From Massospora cicadina (lineage: Eukaryota; Entomophthoromycota; Entomophthoromycetes; Entomophthorales; Entomophthoraceae), in the NCBI GenBank assembly GCA_022478985.1, contig JAKSZP010014515.1, forward strand, positions 124,001-188,000: 64,000 bases of DNA. The letters are read 5' to 3'. The notes beneath the pieces were generated by a model that was not told the DNA's origin, did no database searches, and saw only the letters and a program-made list of their open reading frames with translations. Of the stretch, positions 11,841-23,903 are shown piece after piece. How positions within the stretch are numbered: position 1 is the first letter of the stretch; each line of letters starts with the position of its first letter. The position numbers and the translations under genes are program-made.

Positions 11841-12200
11841 CAACACATATAAAGATAATTGTATTAAATGTTGTAACAAGGAATGTTGTATAGCTGTATA
11901 ATGTGAACAGCTCAGTGTATTACAATTTATACATTGTGAGTATATTTACATATTTTGCATATATATTGTATGTAAGTGCTCATGCCTCACTTATCATGCA
12001 TACATACATGAATAAAAAAACTAAATTATTTGCCAATGATTTAATTTTTTAGTGATGTTATTTTAATTTTTGTTTAATTTTTGTTTTTTTATTTAAGAAA
12101 AGCAAGTTTTTATTTTTTACTTTTCTAACTTTTAAAAAATAAAGTTTTTAATTTAACCTGTGTATTTTTTTCTATGTTTTTTGCACATTATTTAAAGTAA
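11841..12200. other. AT-rich spacer, nothing recognised
   Basis: Long runs of T and A with short simple-sequence stretches around 12000-12200; no frame, repeat partner or RNA gene is visible. Confidence 0.6.
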
Positions 12201-12213
12201 TTTACCAATTTAT

Positions 12214-12456
12214 AAGAAGAGGATACCCCAGTGGTAGAGTATGGACTCACTACCACTGCCTCCATGAGTTCAATCCCATTAGTGAACTTTGGGTAGGGGA
12301 TGATTACACTGGACAACAAATTTTGAGGGTATTTAGCCTGGCATGTAAAACTGCTTCCACCCTAGTGCAGTTTTGAGTTCAAAACCTGTACTGACTAGAA
12401 AAATTCTCAGTGTGGTATATTTGTCCCAAGGTCAACCCACCTCAAATATTAGAAAA
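12214..12456 (+). mobile_element. composite SINE with two tRNA-like heads
   Basis: A head matching the 54111 family (CCCCAGTGGTAGAGTATGG, box B-like GAGTTCAATCCC, GACTTT-type and GGGTAGGGGATGATT) at 12216-12308 is joined to a second tRNA-like unit (TTTAGCCTGGCATG, GAGTTCAAAACC) at 12329-12400. One shared tail follows, TATATTTGTCCCAAGGTCAA then CCCACCTCAAATA. A single pair of flanks, TTTACCAATTTAT (12201-12213) and TTTTCCAATTTAT (12457-12469), encloses both. That suggests it inserted as a dimer. Confidence 0.8.
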
Positions 12457-12629
12457 TTTTCCAATTTATGTGCTCTTTTATAAATGAAAGAGTTGATCCC
12501 ATGTTGGTCATAAGCCAATTTTGTAAAAATTAATCCAGTATCTGACAAGTAATTTAGTTCTGACTTATATATGTTTTATAGCTGGAATAGTTTAAAAATT
12601 TAAGGTATGAAATGATGTCATATTTTGAT

Positions 12630-13170
12630 GAGCATATAGTATTGTAGATGGCCATCATTAAGTATAGTTTGTAATCAATTCAATAAATTCAAATAATTAA
12701 TTAGATCAAATTAAGTATTGTAGATGGTTATCTGTAAAGCTTAGCATGTAATCAATCCAATCAAAATCAACTGACTAAATAGATTGAAATATAGTATTGA
12801 AGATAGTCATTATTAAGTTTAGTATTTGATTGAGCCAATTAAATCAGCTACATACTTAAAGTAAAAAAATGTATTGTAGATGGTCTTTAGTAATTTAATA
12901 AGTAATAGAACCAATCAAATCAACTTAATAAGTAGATTTTAGACTAGGTATTGTAGATGGACATTAGTAAGCTTATTAATTAATTTTACCAATCAAATCA
13001 ATTATACAAGTATACTATAATAAGTACAGGTGATGCTATTGTTATTTTTAGTTGGGATTGATCCATAAAATCAACCAAATAAATAAGTTAAATTAAGTAT
13101 TGTAGATGGCCATTACTAATTTTAGTATATAATCAGCCCAACTTAATTAAAGAAATAATTATTAACTTCT
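12630..13170 (+). repeat. decayed minisatellite, unit about 77 bp
   Basis: The phrase ATTGTAGATGG or a near match recurs at 12641, 12717, 12796, 12873, 12950, 13038 (weak) and 13099, at spacings of 76, 79, 77, 77, 88 and 61 bp. Between the phrases each unit repeats a TAATCAATCCAATCAAATCAA-like part. Units are diverged and AT-rich, and no coding is apparent. Confidence 0.85.
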
Positions 13171-13620
13171 TACAAAAATTCATTTTACCCATTGAATCAA
13201 CCAAATATTAAACCATGTATTCAAAAGTAATATTGATTTTAAAATAAAGTCTTATATACCTTTTAATTTTATATTGAACTTGTATTTAATTTCATGATTA
13301 CAAATAATGAGAACCAGTCTATGTTATAACACTTGTTTCATAAACAATTTATTATTCAGGGTGATTATTTTTGTTTCATTTGTTTAGGAGTAATTATGGA
13401 ATAAATACTTGCATGTATATACAATATCTTTGTTTATAAGAATATTATAAATCTTTTTCACCTAATTGCTGACGGATTTTTAGATAGTTAAAAATAACTT
13501 TATAATCTATCAACCTCTTTTTGCTGTTACTAACAGCTTTAGTATAGACCAATCTACCAATAGCTTAAATAATCTAGATATCCCAGCTGTATTCTTTTAA
13601 AAGTCAAATAATAAACACAT

Positions 13621-13759
13621 TATGAATGGTAGCATAGTGGGTGGTTCCTGCTTCACTCTGGGTCAGGTTTTTATTAAAAAAGGTTCAAAACCAGCACAGG
13701 CTAAATAAACTTGGTGTGGTATATTTATACCAAGACCAACCTGCCTTGTTTACTCTTTT
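13621..13759 (+). mobile_element. short tRNA-derived SINE
   Basis: The unit has a GGTAGCATAGTGGGTGG head (box A-like), a weak box B region (GGTTCAAAACC) and a tail GGTGTGGTATATTTATACCA then AGACCAACCTGCC. Flanks AAATAATAAACACA (from 13606) and AAATAATAAGCACA (from 13760) differ by one base and form the target duplication. Same family as 23904 and 27072. Confidence 0.85.
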
Positions 13760-14094
13760 AAATAATAAGCACAATGATGATATCACAGCAATACAATTTT
13801 TGAAATGTTATAGAAGATTCTAAAGGATACCTAGCTATGACATATACATGATCTTTAGCTTTTTACCATAAGATAAAAGTTATACTCTTTTTAGATATAT
13901 TTTCTATACTTTTCTGCCGCTGCCAACTCAGATATCTAGCAGAATTGCATATTATAAACTCAGACATGACTGAACATTATATAATGTTCATGGAAATAAT
14001 TGATATATGGTATATAAACTAATATTTTTGTTTTTATAAAAAAAATTGGTAAAAAAACTAACCTCAAGTTAATAACTAGAAGTATGAGTTCTTT

Positions 14095-14405
14095 TTTAGA
14101 AAAAAAGAACAAACTTTAAAAATGCACTAAAAAGTATGAAATGATTGATTAAAAATAAACCAAAAGTAATAATATAGAATAAAACATGTACCAAAAATAT
14201 GAAATAACCAATAAAAAGTTAATAAATCAATAAAAACTTTCTTTAAGTCAGCGCCATATTTAAACTGAATTATAGAATCTTGCTCAGAATACAAATTAGA
14301 GCTTAAATTAGATTAGGTACAGGTGTAAACTGTAAGCAATTAAGAACACATTGTGCACCATCTAGTACTAAAAAAAGAACACATTGTGCTGAGTATATAT
14401 ATAGG
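14095..14405 (+). repeat. left arm of a large inverted repeat
   Basis: About 310 bp whose reverse complement matches 17500-17820: the GTTCTTTTTT end, several GTGCATTTTT or GGTACATG-type units, the CAGTTTAAATATGGCGCTGAC segment (GGGGCTGAC in the other arm), and GCTTACAGTTT. The outer part of the arm is made of about four diverged 30-34 bp units with the core TTTCATACTTTTTAGTGCAT. A small insertion at 14342-14389 interrupts this arm only. The loop holds the gag-only element and a SINE. It may be the terminal inverted repeat of a foldback or DNA transposon; no transposase was seen. Confidence 0.75.
14342..14389 (+). mobile_element. 18-nt tail insertion with 15-bp target duplication
   Basis: AAGAACACATTGTGC occurs at 14342-14356 and 14375-14389, and between the copies lies only ACCATCTAGTACTAAAAA. 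The other arm of the inverted repeat (near 17520) has the corresponding site without the insert. It looks like an extremely 5'-truncated product of target-primed reverse transcription. Confidence 0.85.
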
Positions 14406-14585
14406 TTCTTTTGTCATTTTTTATTAAGAGACTTTGTGAGACACATATGTAAGTTTTTTAATAAAAAACAGACTTATTAGTCAATAATTTTTGCATTTAG
14501 TCTATTAATTTATACATATTCATAAAGTAGAATTACAAAAGAACTGTAAATTATACATAATCGTGCATTAAGTTGCATATGAGCA

Positions 14586-16529
14586 AGTTCTTTCTTTCCA
14601 CTTGGAGTAACTTTTGAGCAAATTTAATTAAATTAGAAAGTAAAAGAGTCTAACTAGCCTATGTCTACCTCCCCTGTTCGCTCCCCAATGACCTCAGATT
14701 CACCACCAGCTGCTCCTGTGTGGGGAAGCGGTGAAACCCCATCCAGAGTTTTCCAACCAGTGGGAAAATGCGTTCAGACTGGTTCATCCAAAACTACTAA
14801 ATCATTGGGTCAGTTCATTCCACCCAATGATCTTGTCATCCACCTGGCACATACCCAGGCAGTGCCTTGCAGCCCACTTGTTCTCCCCAAATCCCAACTG
14901 CATTTTGGCCTTCAGGTCATGTATGGGAAATTGTTCACAACCAAGAGAAAGCCATTATTGACTTGGACCAGGTGGTGATGCTGCCAGTCAGTTTTATAGA
15001 TTTCCATCACTATAAGGGGTATTTTGATATAAGCTTCACTTGTAAAGCTGATGCTGCCACTGCGGCCACCATTGCCCTGGTTTTCAGGGCACCCCTATCC
15101 CCACAATGTGCACCTGGCTCCCCACTGACACCACTATGGCAGTTCAGTTTGCAGGGTTTCCCACTCACCTTCCCCAACGGTTCTCAATCAAGAGTTGATG
15201 GAAGGTTTGGCTGTGTATGGCTCCAATCCCATTTTTCAGTTTGTGGTACCCAATGGGGCCGCTTACCTCTCTGGGCCTCAAGAATTTGCCATGATTAGCC
15301 CAAATTTCAATAAAATTACTTTGTCAATTCCCACTGCGCCATCATTCCCTCTGTCCCTAACCACCTATTCTGGGCCCACATTTCAGGGCGGGTAGACCAT
15401 CTGTCCATCCTTCTTCAAGTTGGATCAATCAAAGCATAAATGCCTCTCTCTTGATGCTTCTGCCAGAACTGCGTTGTCTCCATCTGTCCACCAATTGGCC
15501 ACACTCCCCACTGCCTTTCCAGTATGGGATACAATCCTTCCCCATTTTTCAAAGCCTAATGCCACTATGGTGCCCACAGCTACCAATCATCCCCCTCCTC
15601 AGTCCAGTGCCACCTGCACCTCAATCAATCAGGAATTGGCTTGGACAACAGTTTGTTCCCACATTATTTTTCAATCGCCAGCCACAGCCCATCAATTCAT
15701 TAACCCCACTTTCAATTAAGACTTGAACTCATGGTCTTCATTGGATAAATCCAATGAAATGGGCAATGTAATTGAAGAATCAAAAACCTAAATCAAAGAT
15801 TTTATCCAGGTACAGCATCCCATTCAAATCCCTTGGCATATCTATGCCCCCTGACCAAAAGCCCTTGTGTTCCACTCTGAACACCAGCTTGCCATTGCTG
15901 CAGCTGATTAACCAGATAGTAGCACCATCCATGAGATGGCTGATATGTCAGCAGCAATTCCTGCTAAGATTCTCCCTCCTCCCATTAATGCGTCAACCAT
16001 AGCCCCACAGGCCAAACGTGACATCCTAAAACTCCACAAAAAAGCAAATGCCGTCATTCATAGAGTTGTTATTGCTTTGAAGGCTAAGCCAAAAGTCACC
16101 CAAGCCTCCATTTCTTTATTATCCCAGCTTTCTTCCATCCGCCTTCATGAATAAAACTGCTTTTTCCAGTACCTAGGTGCAATTTTTGTTGCAAGTAATC
16201 TTGACAATCAGCTGATCATCAGTCAATTCAGTCCCCATGTCGCCAATAACCCCACATCATTGCTCTTCGCCTTGACCCACACTATTGCCTATAAAGAGGA
16301 CCCCAACACAAAAAATGAGCCCCATCCCCCCTTCCCCTTCTTACATGGAGGGTTGAGTGACTTGTCGCTGTCCCATCTGGTTGGTTGTGTTCTTGTTCAG
16401 CTGTGTTTCGCTCACTCATTTTGGTCAGTCAAATCATTCTGTTTGGGTAGGTCTGTTCATTCATTTTTTAGCTCTTTGAGCTTTGGTAATGTCTGTCCCC
16501 TGGTTGGAATAAATCAAATAGACATACAT
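14586..16529 (+). mobile_element. gag-only non-LTR-like element, copy 1
   Basis: 1944 bp, bounded by an 18-bp target duplication with one mismatch: TTAAGTTGCATATGAGCA at 14568-14585 and TTAAGTTGCATCTGAGCA at 16530-16547. It has no terminal repeats. It carries one decayed coding region (see 14661-15720) and ends near 16484-16522 with GTAATGTCTGTCCCCTGGTT then GGAATAAATCAAAT. The same tail type ends copy 2 at 47555-50284 and the SINE at 16693-16976. No reverse transcriptase is visible, so it probably depended on another element. Confidence 0.85.
14661..15720 (+). pseudogene. gag-like ORF1 with degenerate zinc knuckle (copy 1)
   Basis: Three overlapping frames (14661-14978, 14867-15298, 15195-15395) and a fourth (15451-15726) together follow the same protein as the minus-strand copy at 49100-50174. 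Shared pieces include VWGSGETP, FTCKADAATAATIALVF, FQFVVPNGAAYLSGP and LGQQFVPT. The knuckle at 15402-15443 reads CPSFFKLDQSKHKC: two of the four zinc ligands (second Cys, His) are replaced. Copy 2 keeps all four. The family resembles a nucleic-acid-binding ORF1 or gag of a retroelement, but I do not recognise a named family. A TAG directly before the knuckle and frameshifts show it is dead. Confidence 0.75.
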
Positions 16530-16692
16530 TTAAGTTGCATCTGAGCATTCACTGAGTGTAGATGTATAGTGCTTTATTACAATGATGGTTATCTTTTATG
16601 TTCTGTAAAGTATGATCAGTGCTTGCTGTTATATATTTAGTGTCTTGCGTTATATATGTGTACATTTATGCACTATCAATCTTTAGAATTAT

Positions 16693-16976
16693 AGGGGGTG
16701 GAAGGCGAGTCAGTAAGGGCACACGGCTACCAACCTGAAGGTTGCAGGTTTGATTCCCGCCCTTTGCACATCGATTGGGGTGCCAGCCAAAGGAAGCTAT
16801 TGGTGGTTAGTAGGTCTAATAACACGAAAACCATACCCATGATGTAACCAGAAATTTGAGTCCCGATCTAAAGGTGGAAAAACTTTCTTTGATGGAGTTG
16901 ACCCTGTTCAGGTTTCATGTCATTTCTTTCTTTCAGTAATGCCTGTCCCCTGGTCAGCTTGCCTCAATTAAATAAA
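16693..16976 (+). mobile_element. tRNA-derived SINE with the gag-only element's tail
   Basis: 284 bp flanked by the perfect 15-bp duplication AATCTTTAGAATTAT (16678-16692 and 16977-16991). The head has box A-like GGCGAGTCAGTAAGG and box B GGTTTGATTCC (one mismatch). The tail CAGTAATGCCTGTCCCCTGG then TCAGCTTGCCTCAATTAAATAAA matches the ends of the gag-only elements at 16484-16522 and, in reverse, 47555-47590. This is a second tail type, related to but distinct from that of the other SINEs. Confidence 0.9.
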
Positions 16977-17499
16977 AATCTTTAGAATTATGTTTCTATC
17001 TCTTTCTATGTTGTGAATTAGATATCATAAAGAGTGGACCTCAGTTCAGTGAAGTTTATTAATGTACTGGTTGTTGATATCTCTGCTTTTAATCAGTACC
17101 GTTTGCTGCTTGTGATCACTTTAATGTGGTGCCTTGTATAATTGTTCATTCCATGGATGCTCTTAACTTCAGTGGTGCATGCATATATCTGTATGTGGGT
17201 GAGTGTGTGATAGTGTGTTTGCAGGTGACTTCTTGAACTGGTCTGTGCTGTGATATATAGTAACAGCCAGCTTGAATGTGTTCCATAGAGGTGTTAAGAT
17301 TAATACTAAATATTTACTAATGACATCCTGCAACAAAGCCATAAAAAATTCTACATGAGGCCTGTAAAGGAGTTATATAAAAATATACTGATCTCATCAA
17401 CAAACCGATGCTAATCAAGAAATTTAATTATGGTCAAAGCCATTATTTTGAATGTATAGTAATTGACTCTAAAAAATGCACCAAAAATTATAAATTTAA

Positions 17500-17820
17500 T
17501 CATTTATAAATATACTCAACAATGTGTGTTCTAGTTGCTTACAGTTTAAAAGGACCCAATTAGTAGTTCTAGTTTGCATTAGTAAGCATTATTCTATAAA
17601 TCAGTTTAAAATATGGGGCTGACTTTAAAAAGGGCTTATCAATTATTCATTCTTTTTATTGAGTTTTTCATACTTTTTGGTGTATCTTTTTCTGATTAAT
17701 TAACACCTTTTAGTGCATTTTTTGTGATTGTTCCATAAATTTTTAGTGCATTTTTTTCTTGATTATTTCATACTTTTTAGTGCATTTTTCAAAGTTGGTT
17801 CTTTTTTCACCATTTTTGCT
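17500..17820 (+). repeat. right arm of the large inverted repeat with 32-bp tandem units
   Basis: Reverse complement of 14095-14405. The outer part holds four tandem units of about 32-34 bp: 17660-17692, 17693-17724, 17725-17758 and 17759-17790, each ending TTTTAGTGCATTTTT or close to it. This arm lacks the small insertion seen in the left arm and so serves as the empty site. Confidence 0.75.
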
Positions 17821-19515
17821 TTTTCAATCTATACAAATCATTATCTAGGGAACCATCCAGCTCTATAAAGTAAATTATATTACTGTTATAAACTCTAACT
17901 TTATTGAGTTACTATTGCCATTGTAACTGAAATATCAATAAATTGCAATCTGTCTAACCCTTAAAGCTTATACAATCAGATCATTAGTGTCTAAACTTGA
18001 GTTATATATTAATAGCTTGTTTTAACTTAGACTATATTTGCTTTTTTTATGTACTGAAGCTCTCTGTAATTTTTTGTATACTATGAATCATAGAACCATA
18101 ATTAACTAAAATAATAGCTATGTAAATCTTCTGTCATACTGGAATCTAGATGATATTAGTATATAAACAAAGAATTCAGTGATAAATATATCATTTATAC
18201 TATAAAAGCTAAATAGAACCAACCTGAAAACTCAAAAACATTATAACCATATATAAGCTTAAAAGGATATGGTGCTGCAGGTATAAAATAGGAAGGATGA
18301 TAAAAAAGTGTATTTTTAGAAAAACTTTAGTAATAAAAATATAAATTAGAGTAAGCTATAATTAGATGTGAATTGGATGCAATATGGAGAGCTTTGTTAC
18401 TTCTATTAGCTAGTAAGGCTTATTGTGCCAATCCATGCTATATAAACACAACACTAAATAAGCTATTCAATTGGTGCAATATAACCAAAAGCAATCCTTT
18501 ATTTACAACTTTACCACAAAAGAGATTAGAAAATCAATTATAAGCTTAATAGAATAAAGTGTTTTACTAGACTGATTGTATTACTTATGGTTATAATGAA
18601 AACACTTGATACCAGGTTGCAAACGCTCATTAATATATAAAGGATCTTCATTTAATAAAATTAGTTTTTCAATTGATTATTATTAAAAGATTTTAGCCTA
18701 TGTACCCACAACTAGAGATAGTATGTAAATATAATAGCAAAGGTCACAGGTTTAGCTATATAGAATATGTAATTTAAATCTATTCTTCATAAATATGATA
18801 TTATATCTTTATATATATCAGGAGATGGATAACATAAAACTGTGACAGTACTTATAGCCCCTGGATGAAGCTTTAAACAAGTATAGTTCTATGGCACTTG
18901 TAGATAAAGGTACATTAAGGTAAATTTATTACACATGGAGTGAGCCTATGTCAATATCATATATCAATCATATAATCCACAATTGCTATTGAATGTTTAT
19001 ATGCCTTTTAAAAACCTTCTAATAACTTTTTATTCTTTTTTTTGGATACCGCTTTAGAAAGAAAGTACAAAATGTTATAAGTGTTGTCTTTTTAGATCTA
19101 TATAGCATACTAGAAAATTCTATAAACTTGTTATGGAGTTTGTTAGCATAAAATATGACTTCACTGACACACAAGATGAGTTACCACCCACAGAAACAGC
19201 TAGAATACCGCCAGCACAATGTTCAAAATATTTTTATAAAAAGAGAGGAGGGAAAATGCCACTACTATCCAGGTAATCCTAGAATCAGACAACATAGCTA
19301 ATAAATGACACCAAAAGCTTCAGAATTTAGAATTAAAATGAGAAATTATAGGTTTTATTTAATAAAAAAGGGAAAGTAAAAGTAGAAAATGGACAACATC
19401 ATAAATTTATTGCAGACTGCTTCCTTATAAACATGATGTGAAGTAATGAGGATGTGCATTGGGCACCAATTTATAATGCAGAAGGAGAGCCATGGAGTGA
19501 ATACAATGTCAAAAT
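17821..19515. other. AT-rich DNA, nothing recognised
   Basis: Dense A/T with no frame of note, no tRNA-like boxes and no repeat partner found within the window. Confidence 0.6.
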
Positions 19516-19519
19516 TTAA

Positions 19520-21560
19520 TGAAATCTGAATATAAGGGGTGCAGGCAGTTCACCCAACCTTCTGTTTAGATTACATAAAAATTTACTTAATTTGTTTGTG
19601 GCATAAACGCGCCCAGTTAAATAAAGTGACTGTTCCCACAAGGCGAGCCCATAGCCAGGGACAGTAGGGCCAATCCCACCTCTTAAAAAACAATAACCCA
19701 AACCTGTTAAGTAAGGGTTTCTTGTACTAGAGTCTACTTATAAGTCCAGATGACCAGACCCTCCTGCTGGATTACAAGAAATTTCCACATAGAAGCAGTA
19801 AAAGCCCAAGCCCCCAGTAGAGCCTCTCACTTAGATTTATGACCTAGCTCATATGTTAGATGAGCAGTGGATACTGCCCTGGATCCTAAAAAACCTCCCT
19901 CTAAGCCTATTTCCTCTTATGATCTGATAAAAATAATTAAAGGGGTGTGAAGAAAGGTTTTTCAATTAGGGCCCACCAACAGGACTCTCAGGCATATCAC
20001 AATTTGTCCTGGTCACTGATGATATCCAAAGAACTGCCTCACCCCACCTAAATTACCATATGAGCCTTAATTTGCCTAGCAAGTTAGATCTGGTTTATCT
20101 TAGAGGTTGATATTGTGGATTGCACTCACGAATCACACATTTTACTACAGATGTTTGTACAATTACTAACATAATATGGTGGGTTCCCGCAGAACTAGTG
20201 TTATCAACTTACCAATTAAGCAAACTCCATTTAAGTTTGGCAGAATCTCACTAGATTTTATCCTCAGTCTGGCGGTCATTTGGGCAAAAATTTATGACGA
20301 CATCTAAGACTTATAATGCCTTCCACCTCAACCCTTTTGTGAGCAGCCCAGTCTGATGATTAGGGCGCCAGCAAGAGGCTTTGCCATTTTAAATTTTTTA
20401 GCTTCCCTTTTCCCACCTCCACTACATAGGCAACCACTCTCCTTATGGTAAGTTTTCAGTTTATTCAATAGTTTTTCCTCCTAAGTTCATTTAAATAAAT
20501 ACAATTATTTTTCACTCTTTTTATGGAATGCACCCTTCATGTCTTCCTGATAATCATCTCTAAATGTATCCAGTGATGCATTCCATCTGAAAAAATTCTA
20601 AAACTTTTGAGCGGGCATACAAATCCATTGATCCAATATTTTTCCTCGCCTTCCATGATCTTATGGATGATTAGCCCTGTTATTGTGTCTGCACATCCTT
20701 ATTTACACTACGGAAATATTAAGCTACTGTAATTATAGCTGATCCGCCAAATAAGGTCATGATCAGCCTATTTTACTTTTAAAAATTAACTTTAACTGAT
20801 TCAACACAATATTACTCAAACGCAAACCTTGGAGGGGTTGTCACCCTCCCTGCCTCTCCCACCCATGGGGTTGCCCCAGTAAGACCCTTGGTTTCCTATA
20901 CATCCCTTTAGCTTTTTGTAGGGACCTTTGGTATGTTGTTAAAAAATAACTTCTCAATTTATCCCTAAGGGCGCCCCAATCAAACTAATCAATGAAGCTA
21001 GGTCTCTGGCATTTAAAATCATCTACTGGGCATTGACAAATTCAACTAAGATGGATACTCTTATCAAACTACCTGTTACCATGACACTAAGTTAGAAGAT
21101 GGGAAAATGATCTTTAATCTTAAATTCATATCAAATAGTTGTTGGCAATATGATTACGTCCTTTGACCTTTGGAGGGACTCAAATCCTATAAACCAAAAT
21201 ATGGTGCCCAAGAAACAAGCAACCTGCCTGTTGACAGCAACCTCTGGCATCCAGAACTTCTCTGAACAGCATCAGAACCTTATCCATCAACTTCCTGTGG
21301 TTGGGTAGGATTGGGATGGGGTAACCCTTCATGGGTAGAATGTTACCCACCTCTCATCCACAGCAGGGGCTAAATCGCTCTTGTTGATGAGGGGAGAGCT
21401 ACCTTCTTGGGCCCCTTCTTTGTTCTGTGGAGGATGTTATTCTTGTTCAGGCGCAAGAATTGTTCTCCAGGGCTTAAAAAACTTTACCTAATTGTTGCTT
21501 GAGTATGGTGTGTTGACTTCACTCTGATCTCTAAATCTTTTCATCCTATATTCTGATTAT
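19520..21560. other. GC-richer block of unknown origin
   Basis: Base composition rises clearly relative to the DNA on either side, with blocks such as CCCACCTC-rich and TGGGGT-rich text around 19620-19820, 20330-20440, 20830-20930 and 21230-21500. Short peptides such as KGAPIKLINEARSLAFKII (about 20970-21030) can be read on the plus strand, but no motif lets me name a family. It could be a further decayed retroelement. I found no target duplication or matching copy. Confidence 0.3.
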
Positions 21561-23900
21561 TGCCTTGTTTATTATATAGGTACATCTATTATATATTAAG
21601 CGGTTAAATGCATTTTAATTATGAAGCAAGTGAATGGGAGACTTTTACTAAATGGATATATCCTTATAGTTTTTGAGTGCATGAAGGAGGTAATCATTCT
21701 TTTAACTATATAAGCTCTTCCTGAATCACAAAAATTACTCGTCAATTTTATAAAATCCCTCCTGTAAACAGACACCCATAATAATCTCCATACCTGTTAT
21801 ACTTTTTGTTGATTTTACTCATAAAATTAAAGATGTTTTTAAAGGCTGAATGATTGACTATTATAATCCCATAACTTATCCAAATAAAAACCATATCCTA
21901 TCTAAACTGAGTTTACTGGTTTTGAAAGATACCTCTAGATAGCTGATACTATATGGGGATTATGTGTTGAACACCACATAGTTGCCTCTATATGTTGCTC
22001 TGTTAGCTGAGACCTTTGTTTGAAAAGGAGGCAGATAAATTAAAATAAATTTGTGGTCTAGTGTAGGACTAAATTAAGCATTATTATAACCAAAGACTCA
22101 TGTTCTATAAAGCTCTTACTACAGGAGGCACAATATTTATATCAAAAATCTGTTTCAGACAGTCAGAAGATACAATGAGAATAGCCATTACATTGTATTT
22201 TATATCGTTCCTTAAATCCTAATTAGCTATCTCAAGAAGAGAATTGAAATGTTGTACAATCTTAATATTGAAGTCTTTAACATATAACTTTACCATTAAA
22301 CAACTATAGCAGATAGGTCAAACGCCGCTAAATTGATTCTATCTATTCAATCATGACAATACTATCCCCAAATCTCTATTTTACTGACAAAACAGCTGAT
22401 AACAATCATTATAATAAAGCGTTGATTTCATATTACACTATCATGGCTTTTCTGCTATTGGCAGCGATCCTGCAATGATTTATTGGGTACTTGGAGGTTC
22501 CTGAGTAGACTACTTGGTTGAGGTAATGTAAATTCTGGAATTTTAACTTTACTTGGATGGCTCTTTATAGCAAACTGACTTAAGAGGTGATGGCTATGAA
22601 TTTTCACTTTAAAAGGGTTTGCAATGACAACTTTCTGGGAGCACAACCTCAGTATGCTTTGAAGTTGTAAAACTACAAGGGAACGCAGTTTATACGCTAA
22701 TTAAAAGTTAGGTTTTATTTGATATAGTATATTTTTAAAATTGGTACTAATGACAGTTTAAGGGAGAAACAAGACTATGATGAGGGATAAGCACTCACCA
22801 CGTGTGAATATAGAATTAGATTCGTGAATATAGGATATGATAGCACAGTTTATGTTTAGAGTTAGAATAAATCAAAAAACATCATCTGAGGCTGGATTGA
22901 GATCAATAATGATAACAAAAATGTGTGTATTTATTATCTGCCTTTGGAGAGACAACAGAAAAGTGAGTCACAATAATTTTTCATAAGGTTGAAATTTGGG
23001 GTTGATTAGGTGAGTTAAGTATTGAATAGAATTTCATTATTTATTGTCAATATGATATCAAGTTAGTTAAGACGTTTGCCCTATCTCATTGGTCAATGGA
23101 GCACTAAGAATGCAACTAAATCCAAATTTGCTTAGTTGTAATATGGTGTTACTAATAAAAATTGCTCAGTTTGTTGTAATCCCATATTTACAATTTTGGG
23201 TCTTAGTACTTTTTAAGTGACAATATTTAGATAAATAATGAATTATATAAGACGTGAATGATTAAAAATAGATAATTTGTAAGCTCAAAATCAAGTCTTT
23301 ACTCATACTAGAGAAAAACTAAACACACTCCACAGTCAGTTTTAGTTCTCATATCAAATGGAGCATCATGGATAGTGCGTCAAGGGGTAACTTCTGATTA
23401 GTATATAGAAATCTTAAATGACTATACTTTTTTATCATAAGTTTTATCAACTAGAAAAACTTATCCCAGTTTAGGATAGCGAGCAGAAAACTCAATGTTA
23501 CTGAGAGAAAGGCTAAATGTAGTAAAGATCTATTTATACCATATGGAGAATAGAAGTAAAACTTAGTTAATTTAAACCTAATGGAGCAAAGGACCCTCAC
23601 CAGTACCATTCAGTCAAGGCCATAATACAAAATGTGCTCAGACGTGGAAGTAAAGATAAAGGGTTTCTTTAATAGCCAGACCTCTGCATCCATGGCTATA
23701 AGTATGCCAGGATTTCAGGTAAAAACATAACACTTAAGTTTATACTTATAAATGATTAGCTTGGTCTTATAACCATAGTTTTATATTGATATATTGGACC
23801 AGTATCAAGATATAATTCATATAAAGGAATTCATATTTTGATAGTATTTTGATGACTGTAAAGGTTTAACAGTAATATGCCCTAGTATATATATAATATA
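21561..23900. other. AT-rich DNA, nothing recognised
   Basis: No supported gene, repeat or RNA. The longest frame here (22455-22646, minus) shows no domain and looks like chance. Confidence 0.6.
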
Positions 23901-23903
23901 GAA

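Noticed and set aside
12630..13170. A CRISPR-like array
   Set aside because: Units are diverged, the between-phrase parts are also repeated, and the setting is eukaryotic retroelement DNA.
16260..16544. A membrane-like 94-residue protein
   Set aside because: It lies in the 3' part of gag-only copy 1 and runs past its tail into the target duplication; the hydrophobic look comes from T-rich sequence.
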